From positions 35,983,614 through 36,047,613 of the forward strand of contig OZ024894.1 of NCBI GenBank assembly GCA_964017195.1: a stretch of 64,000 nt of DNA, read 5' to 3'. Below the pieces are notes generated by a model. It was not told the origin of the DNA, searched no databases, and worked only from the letters and a program-made list of their open reading frames with translations. The position numbers and the translations under genes were made by a program. Position 1 is the stretch's first letter. The number at the start of each line of letters is the position of its first letter. Source of the DNA: Siderastrea radians. Taxonomy: Eukaryota; Cnidaria; Anthozoa; Scleractinia; Rhizangiidae. Shown piece by piece: positions 22,601 through 32,800 of this stretch.

Positions 22601-24239
22601 CCGGTCGGGTTGCCTTGGGACTCCCCTCCCCCTCCCCCAAAGTCTGTAGGACCTACGTACGTACGCTGACGTCAGAAACAACATTTCTCGGATCGATAGG
22701 TTACCAGATTTGCCTACCCATGGTGCTCCGGGAGCTCCGCTACTAAATTGGTCGCACGGCATGTAATCCCAGTTTTCTTTCTTTTTAGCTGGTAGTTGCT
22801 GAAAGCTTAATTTTTGTTATGTTACGTCTCTGTTCTTGCTAGTTGCTACTAGTGTGTTACAACGTGACAAGCATTCTATCGACGAAGCTTCCCTAAGCGT
22901 CTCACAGTGTTACATTAATAGTGGGTTGTCTAATAAGGAGGAAATTCAAGGATCACGAACCATTGAAGTGACTGGACTAGCTTCGACGACCACTAAAGAT
23001 TCCATAGTAAACTTCTTTGAAAACACACGGCGTTCTGGCGGTGGAGAAATAGAAAACGTTGATTTCACTCCTGACAAAGGATGTGCTGCCGTGACATTTG
23101 CATCAGCTGAGAGTAAGTGAATTATTTTTTGCTATGCTTGTGTGACATTTGTGTTATCTGAACGTATAGCTAGCTGTCGTTAAACATAATACTAGGTTCC
23201 AAGCTTATCTCCTGGCGCAGTAACTGTTAGACCACCCGTTCAGTTAGACAGGTCAAGATGCTAATTTGCAAGTCAATAAGAGTTGGAATGATTAGCTGCT
23301 CGACATTGATTTATTTTGAAATCTTAAGAAATCTTTTGAAATCCAACCTTATCCCCTGGCGCAGTAACTGTTAGACCACCCGTTTAGTTAGACAGGTCAA
23401 GATGCTAATTTGCAAGTCAATAAGAGTTGGAATGATTAGCTACACGACATTGATTTATTTTGAAATCGTAAGTTCACTCTATTCAAAAGGAGATACGTGG
23501 ACCCTACATGGAGCGATTCATTGTCATTAACAAGCATTGGCAAAGTTAAATCATGCTCACCAACCTGGAAGTTGAAGTTTCGAAGTAATTGGAAACTTAT
23601 GATTACATTTGTCATCAACTTCGCTTTTGTGTTAATCGCTCTGTTTGTGCACATTCTCATTTTTTATTCTTGGTTTGTCCGTTAACCATTACCCTCTGGT
23701 AAATAACATTTATCCAAATAACCAGACAATAACTGAAAAATGAGTGAATGAAAGAATGAATAAATGAACGGACGACGAACGAACGAACTAATTTTCAGAT
23801 ATACCTTTATTCTGCATGAACTTAAGTTTACTTTGAGTCACGTTTCCTTTACTTCAATATCCCTTTCTTTTAGGTGCACAAGAAGTTTTGAACAAAGCAA
23901 ATCTCACCCTTGATGGAGCAAAGCTAAAAGTCATACTCAGAGAGCCGGTAAAGAAAATGCCCATTGACACTGCGAGGCTCCTCGTGAAAGGTTTGAGTGA
24001 AAAGACTACTTCAGACGGACTCACATCTTACCTGGAGGTTGTCAGTGAATTGGAAGTATCAAGTGTAGAATTTGGAGATCAGGGATGTGCACTTGTGACA
24101 TTCAGTGGTACATATGGTAAGCTCTATTATTAATTTTTTATTATTATTATTATTATCATTTTCATTATCATTATCATTATCATTATCATTAACATTATCA
24201 TTATTTTTATTATTATTATCATTATTATGATTATTATTG

Positions 24240-24272
<33 letters not shown>

Positions 24273-27200
24273 TTATTACTTCTTGGTGTACTTAAACTGT
24301 AGCAATAAACTGAGAATAGTCAAGCGATACGCCCGATAGCTAGTACTTTGCTAGCATGTAAACAAAGGCAAATGACTCCACGTTCAACTATCTGTAACTC
24401 GTCTCAGAAGCAGTTTCCTCTTCTCCAGTCTATGAACAGTTTTGTTGGTTTCTTCTGTTTGCTATTTTACATTTTTTTTTGTTGTTTTAGCAAGTCTTCA
24501 TGTATGATTTAGGCTTGCTGCTTTACAGTCTAAAGAAAAACTATGTTTAGGATTGTGAGTACTTCATTACAAGACAGCTTCACGATTGCTGGTCAAATTT
24601 GTTATTCCTTTCCAGACTATGAGGCCATTACAAGGAAGACTGCGAGAAAGACGTTGGATGATAATATCCTGGCTGTAGAAAAAGTACCCATTTGTCATTG
24701 CGTGCAAGTGATGGGTTTGAACAGGGAGACCACCAAAGATGCTGTTTTCTACTACTTTGATAACCCCAAGAAAGGTGGCGGTGATGTTAGCAATGTAGAA
24801 ATCAATACAGATGAAGGATGGGCACTTGTTTACTTCGAAGAACCACAAGGTACGAAACGGAACGTTTGGAATAATTATTGTATTGGCTTTACTTAGTAGC
24901 TTCCAAACGCCTGAGCCTTCTTTAACTGACACCGTTGTAGGTTGACCGCTCTCCTGAGTGGATTCTTGATACTCTCCTAAGCAGACTTAACATACCCTCG
25001 TCAACTGACTGTACATAATGATCACAGGGATATGCTCTTTCGAGAGATCTGACTATGAGTCTACCGAGTAATCACACTTCCCTTGAGGTTAAATGTTAAA
25101 GGCAGTTACCCTTGAAAGCGTGATTTTTGTGGCTTCTCTTACGTCCTTGTGGGGGAAGGCTACTTTGTTGGTAACTAAAGTAGCTATGGTTGGATGGACC
25201 TTGCCTTGATATACCTGGGTTGCACAGGGTGCCTTATTATATTTGCCTCCTCGAGCGTCTTCTAGTTTTTCTTGTTTTAAGAAACTGAAGTGAAAACTGC
25301 ATGGTTGCCCCACTTTTTTGGCTAGGCTTGTTTAATTTAAGAAACCAAGATAAATACAAAAAAAATTGATAATAATTACATGATTTTGCTTATTTAGTGT
25401 TATATATAAGTGACTATTCGCGAATATGTTTTGCTGCCCCCCAGTTAAGCTTGTGCATTTACGTTTTGGTGAGTGAAACATGTTTTGTTCATAAGACGAA
25501 AATGCAAAGGCCAACATTTGTACCAGCTGACGTTGCTAATCTTTGGGCTGGTGCGGCCTTCCGTCATATTTCTATCTTAAATTCTGTGCTTGACAGTCCA
25601 ACTTTTCACATGCATGTAGAGAGGCACAATTGCAGGGGTGAGGCCATTGAAGTGGTATCCTATCGCGTAATGGGGTATAATGAGTTGGGAAGTTACAGAA
25701 ATTCTGTACGTTCTGTATAGTTGTTATAACAATGTCATGGAAGGGTGAAAATATTGTCCCTTTAGAACCTTTTTTTTTTTAATATTGGTTTCTTTTGAAG
25801 ACTTATTGTTGTTTGTTTGTTTGGTTGGGTTTAGTGTCGGGGGGGATTCCTGTACTTTGTGGCCTATCGTTCTAATGGCCAATGGTGTTTGGGTTAGCTC
25901 TTATATCTAGCGAACGAACCCCAATAACAAGTCGATCCCATTTTTTTCTTTAACAGCTGTTACGAAGGTTATGTCCAAGAGTCACAGTCTCAACGGAGCA
26001 AAGTTACATCTAAGTCTTCACATCCCAGGCCTTCGAAAACCTGTCTGTCTACCTGAGCCAGTGAAGCAGATCCCCTTAGATGCACAAGTGATGCCCTTTA
26101 TTTTTGAAAGACATCAAGCTGGCTTGTCGCAATTACAGGATAAGCATGGCGTAAAATTAAGCTGGGAAGAAGGCTCTAACAATATTACTCTCGTACCTGT
26201 GGATAAAGCATCAGCAGAAAAGGATCGGTTTGACGACGCTTGTAAGGCAGTTGCTTCATTCTTCCATGGGTTCTTGGAAAAAACTACACGTGTTACGCCA
26301 GACGCTTGGCAAGATGTTGTTGAACAATTCCAAGACAGTCGCAGTTCCACGAAAGATAAAGTGAAAATCCAGTATTTAAATCAGCGGCATGACATTGTTG
26401 TTACAGGTATGAGGCAAGATGTGGAAGGTTTAGTTGAAGATTTACGGGTATTGAAAACGAAGATTGAGAGAGAAGTGGCACTTGAGGCTTCCAAAACAAC
26501 AAAAACTGTTCCTGACATTCCACCGATGCGCCTAAAGTTCTTGAGCGATCAAGACTTTGACGAGGAACTCGAGGTGAAATATGAGCACACTCAGGTTAAC
26601 ATAGATCTCGATAAAGGTCAAGTCCAAATTCATGGTCCCACCGAAGCCATTCACAAAGCTGCTGCAGATGTTTGGCAAGCACTTGCGAGCATGAAAGATG
26701 TTAATGTCGAAATGTCTGAGAATGCTGTTGAGCTGCTTAAGACAAGAGCGTGTCGTTCTTACCTAAAAGAGCAATTTACTGCCAACAATTTACAAGCTCT
26801 TCTGGCTTTCAATGAAGAAGAGGAGTCACCAGACACCGTTGTCATCGTGGGGAAGAACTCTGAGTCAGCGCACAAAGCTGCAACGTTGTTGAAAGAGTTG
26901 ATTGTGGAAGAAAACCTGGTCTTAGATGATGGCCAAGCTCAGCTGGAGAAAAGTGATAAATGGCGTCAATTAAGGGATGACCTCACCGAAAGGTTCGTTC
27001 TATGCATCAAATTTGATCGAGACAGCAATAAACTGTGGCTAGTCGGAAGAAAAGACGACGTCTCGTCCGCCTTTGAATATATCAAGCGCTTCTTGAAAGA
27101 AAACACCATTGTCAGCGAAAAAGTGGAAATTCCTAGGGGCTGCAGGCGGTTTCTGGCAAATTATCGTGAGCAAGATCTTCGGAAAATACAAGAAGAATTG

Positions 27201-29667
27201 AACAAGTACTCCACGGTCATTAAGGGGATGGCAGGTGATGATGACGGGGCTGTGGTTGTCTCAGGAACGACCGATGGTGTTGAAAAGGGCGTGAAGATGA
27301 TTAGGGGTCTGGTGTCTACCGTTGAAAGCCAGAAGGTCCCTGTCAACAAACCAGGGATGCGCAAAGCACTGAATCGGAACAAGGGAAAGAAAATGTTGTC
27401 CCTACTTGAAAACGAGAATAAGTGTGTTATCGAACACTTCATTTCTGAAGAAGATGCATCCTTAAAGAAAAATTCTGACCAAAAAGGAAAAGAAGAAACA
27501 AGCAAAATGACAAAACAGTGTGAGTGTAGTTTCCTGACCAAAGAAGGCAAAACCATTTTGGTGTTCAAGGGCAACATCCTCGATCGCACCGTAGACGTCA
27601 TTGTAAACGCAGCGAACGCTAAACTGCAGCACTCGAGTGGTGTTGCCAAGGCCATAGTCGATGCCGGGGGAAAAACAGTCCAGGAAGAGTGTGAAAGAGT
27701 TATCGTCGACCATGGACCCATTTTGGAGGGACAAGTGGTTGTTACTACTGCCGGAGAATTGCCCTTCAGGAGAGTCATCCATGCTGTGGGGCCCCAGTGG
27801 AGTAAGGAAGCAGCACGATTAAGGTCAATGGGAAAGACTCCAAAGGAGGAGAAGTACCTACGCTTTGCAATATCAAGTGCGTTAGATGCTTCACGCTCTT
27901 TCTCGTCTGTAGCACTCCCCGCCATTAGCACGGGCGCCTCTGGATTTCCACACGACTTGTGCGCCAAGATCACGCTCGATGCAGTGCTATTGTTTTGTGA
28001 AGAAAATTCAAAGTGCCGCTTGTCTGAGATTCAGTTTACTAGCACAGACGATGCAGTTGTGGCAGCCTTTGTCAATGAGATGAATGCTAGGTTTGGGCAA
28101 GATGCCAATTTCCAAACATCTTCAAAAGGGGAAATGGCTTCGACGGTAACGGGCAAAGGAAAAGGCAAGAGTAGAAGCAAGATGAAAGCTAGTTCTTCCC
28201 CTGCACCAGTCTCTACAGATGGTTCAAACTTCCTCACGACACCAGAAGGTTTGAAGTTGGCTCTTGTTGCTGGCGATATGACTCGTGAAAAGGCAAGTTT
28301 ACCTCGACACCCAGTAATGCAAGTGTTTGAAGAAGTAAAATAAAAAGGTGTAGTTCTATTGTTGTAAATTCAACGTGTTCGATCATTATTTATCGGATGT
28401 ACAAGCTAAATCATACCCCCACACCAAGATGGGGGTTGATGAACACCCCTCCCCCCCCCCCTTGGGTTTCTGTTCTGTTACAATATTTCGAAAAGATTTT
28501 ACTTACGTCAGTAGCCTGTGGTTTGATCTACGACATGAGGTAAATTGTATGGGTTGTGGCGCCGCTAGGGGCCTGTGATGTCATCCATTATGGTGGTCAA
28601 GATGGCTGCCATCTTAAATTTACTCAAAATTTTGAATTATCAAAAGACGGTAGAAACTAAAAATGTTTGAAGTAGATGAATGACATAACACTTAACCCTT
28701 ATGGGCCTTTTACACCAAGAAAAAATTAAAAGCACACACATTTATTCAAAACAAGGCTTTATAACATGCCACTTATGATGTCATATCTCATAACTGATTT
28801 TCACTATTTGTCTAAGGGATATTCGTACAGTTACTGAAAACACTAGGCGGTGATTACAAAAATCCTCATCAAAAAATAACGAAAGACCTTTGGGGATGGG
28901 GGTGCCCCCCCCGCATGCCTGAGGGTTAATAAACAGCTACATGTACTAAGCAATCTTGACGGCGAGAATTGTGCAGCCTGGTGTCAATAGAGTATTCCGT
29001 AGACCTTGATAGCTTTTCTGTCGAGTGAAAACTAAATCCAATACTCGTCCCATTGTGCAAGTGAAATCCTTTACTTATCGTTTGAAGTAATTTGAATTAT
29101 TTTGTGTTTTGTATTATGCTTGCGTTTTGGTAGTAGAAACGTATTTCGTTTTTTTTTCTAGATACACAACGACGTTGCGGTGTAGTGGTTAGTATGTGGG
29201 ATATTTTAACCGGGAAGTCTGTGGTGTGAACCCTTTCATGGACTAGGATCTCATCCGTAGGAGAACAGCAGTTCTCATTGTCGCACCATGCTGCGAAAAC
29301 CTCGAGAAAGCTCAGGTGGTTTACCAGACCACAATACTACAAAGAGACTAACATTTGTGTCTATTGCATTTCACCAGGTTGATGCGATCGTCAACTCCAC
29401 GTCATCAGATCTAGACCTCAGTAGAAACGCAAGTGCCAAAGCCTTGAGTGCAGCTGCTGGACCCAAACTACAACAGGAATGTAACGCCATTGGTAAAGTG
29501 GAGACTGGTGGCATTGTCGTTACAAGTGGAGGTAAACTGGAGTGCAAACATGTCTTCCACACTTCGTGTGCCAGTTGGGAAAATGGAAAGGGAGAACAGG
29601 TAGCAAAATGCATCAGTTGTACATCAAACATGAAATATCAAATTTGCTTTTCTGACTGACTTACTAA

Positions 29668-29715
<48 letters not shown>

Positions 29716-29731
29716 TTGCTTGCTTGCTTGC

Positions 29732-29808
<77 letters not shown>

Positions 29809-32800
29809 ATGTTACTTGCTTGGCTTGCTTGTTTGCTTGCCTGCTGGCTTGCGTGATCGATTTGTCAATGGATCGATCGATTGATTGCTTGGTTGCTTGG
29901 TTGCTTGGTTGATTGATTGATTGATTGATTGTTTGATTGATTAATTGCTTGCTTGCTTGGTTGCTTGCTTGCTTGCTTGCTTGATGGACGGACGGACGGA
30001 CGGACGGACTTTTTCTTCAGAACTTGTTTGGTGCCTCCTTTTGTGACCTCCTATGTGTTTTGTGCATCTCGGGTCAAGTCCATAATATTCAGGTTTCTTA
30101 AGGCATTTTTGCACTAATATAACGGTATTTTGCACAGTTTATTACTACGTGGAATGCAACATCTTTACAAGGGCTATCAAGACTCAAAAAGACAACTGGG
30201 GTAACCACGCATCTTTCAGGTTTGGAAAGGAAATACTATACATTCTTTGTATTTTAAAGCTTTTTTTTAGAATTATGGTTGCTTAATTATCCCTAAAAAT
30301 GCGTGGTTACCCACACTTGTCTTTTTAGATCCCAATAGGTCTTGCTAAGATCTCTTTTCCCCATAGTCATTACCTTTGCAAGTATACCTCTGTATAAGGA
30401 TGCATCCTCCGTAACTTGAACACCCGAACATTCCCTGGTAAATAGTCAAGTTGGTAAAACTTTTTCTTACCTCTTATTTTTTTAAATTAAAACAAAAAAT
30501 GGTTTTCTTTTAGGTATTGCGTGATATCATAAAGAAAAGCCTTAATGAAGCCCAGAAGCGAGGCCTTTCAAAAATCGCCATACCCGCCATTGGAACTGGA
30601 AATCTCCAGTTTCCTCACAATCACGTGGCTGCTGCTTCCTTTGATGAAGTGATGACATTCAGTAAGAAAAACCCAAGCAGCATTTTGAAAGAGGTCCACT
30701 TGGTTGTGTATGACAAAGATTTGTCGTCAGTTCAAGCATTCGAGACTGAGCTTTGGAGTCGAAAGCGAATCCATTTCCAGCCACCTGCACCAATTGACAC
30801 TACCAAGAAAAAGAAACATAGGACGCGCGGGGCTGCTGCGAAGTCTTCCGATCCAGACGACTCTCTTGAGACAGATGACACTTTTGAAGTAGTGGTAGAA
30901 GAATTAGATCCGTTAAGACCAGAAATAGTTTTGGGCAATATCACTGTTCAAGCTGAGACCGGTGACATCACAAAAGAGGTAACCGATGCGATCGTGACAG
31001 TGTCCAACAGCGATTTAGATGTGGCATATGGAGGGGGTGTGGGAAAGGCAATTCTGATCGCCGGGGGACCAAGTATTCAAGCAGAATGCTCTGCTCTCGG
31101 AAAGCAGACACTAGGAGCTATTGCAGTGACCGGAGCAGGAAAGCTACAGACACGAAAGATTTATCATATAGTTCCAGACAGGTTGGACATGTCCTCCCTT
31201 AAAGATTCCATCGTGAAATGTCTTAAGGTTGCTGACTCGCATGGCCTGTCCTCCATATCGTTCCCAGCTGTTGGAACAGGAAATATAAATGTTGGGATAA
31301 AAGAATCAGCCGAAGAGATGTTAGCCGCAATTGCCAAGTTTGCCCAAGGGCAGCCAAATTCACTTCATTTCATTCGAATTGTCATTTTTCAACAACACAT
31401 GTTGCAGAGCTTTCGCGATGCAATGGAGGCTTGCATCGCTACTGTAGATGATGGGCCAGGCTTTTTGTCAAAGATCGCTGGGGGGATCGCTGGCTTCTTT
31501 GGATTTGGCAAAGGTGGCTCTCCGTCTTCATATGCCGCAGCTTCTAAAAGACGCGTGAGCGAGAAAGATGGAGGCTATTTAGAAATTTTCGCAGGCACCA
31601 AAGAAGACATCAAGACAGCTGTCGAGGAAATTCGGAAAGATTTGGCTGATCATTGCAAGACCAAAGTAATTGAAAAAGATGCCATTAGCAAGCTGTCTAA
31701 GGAACAGCGCCAGGCGATAAAGGATTTGGAAAGGGAATACGACGTCAGTATCAAGTTAGAAGTACCAATCGGTCGCATTTCCGTGAGAGGCGACCCGGAA
31801 GACGTGCTAGACGTTGCCACCTTCATTCGCGAAATCCTGGACCAGCAGATAGAGGAAGAGCACACCAGAGGAATTGAAGAGCTTGTCTCCAAGAACATTC
31901 AGTGGTATTATTATGAGGATGAAGACTTAGAGGCGTATGACACCAGCGTCAACTTGCAAATAGAGAACGCCCATGATGATGGCCAAAATTCCGTTATCTT
32001 TTTAATTGATGGTGCCAGATGTGAGATTGTCTTCAAGGACATGAAGGAAACCTGTCTGGAAGACGGAGAAGAAAGAGTTGTCGTAAGAAAGGAGATCGGG
32101 AAAGGTAAGCACCTTTGAATTAAACAATTACGAGTTCACCAAAAATGTTCTCTCCCTTCAAAGATGCAGCCGCCACAAACAAGAAAGATGCATTGGTGCT
32201 ATAGACTGTTTACCTGCAAATGCAGTTTTGATAGCTGATATTATTTTTTTTTAATTGATTCGAGGAATTAGTAAAACGTAATCTACCAATTTGGTAACTG
32301 CATGTCGTATGAATTGTGATGTTTTGCCCGTTGTCAGGTGAACAACCTATTACGCCTAGTAAAACCAATTGTTATATAGCTGGAATTTTTCCTCTAATAG
32401 CGGGATCACATGACATGTGATCACATGACATGTAACAATGAATTAAATCTAATAGCGGGATCACATGACATGATCTAATAGCGGGATCACATGACATGTA
32501 ACAATGAAACTGTTTCCTGCCAAAAGTCTCTGAGCGGGCAACATTGCAAAGTCTATTACGTCAGAGGGTAGCAATGCAATGTTACCCGCGAATGTTGATC
32601 GAAGACCGCCGTTGCACGTGATCGAAGACAGCATTTGACCAGCGCGTTTTTCAAAGTTCTGTATTGCAATGGCGACTCCTTCACGCTTTGCTGATTTGTC
32701 GCGACAAGAAATTGCCGGCCTTGTGGAAGAGAAAGATTCCAAAAACACACAGTCAACGCCAAAACCTGCATTGTCTACATTAAAAGCCTTCTACGGAGAG

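Noticed and set aside
27161..27973. 270-codon minus-strand ORF
   Set aside because: It is antisense to the KH and macrodomain 1 part of PARP14-like exon 8 and has no domain features.
29665..29990. CTTG/TTGA array considered as a CRISPR-like or regulatory array
   Set aside because: Uniform tetranucleotide microsatellite with no spacers.
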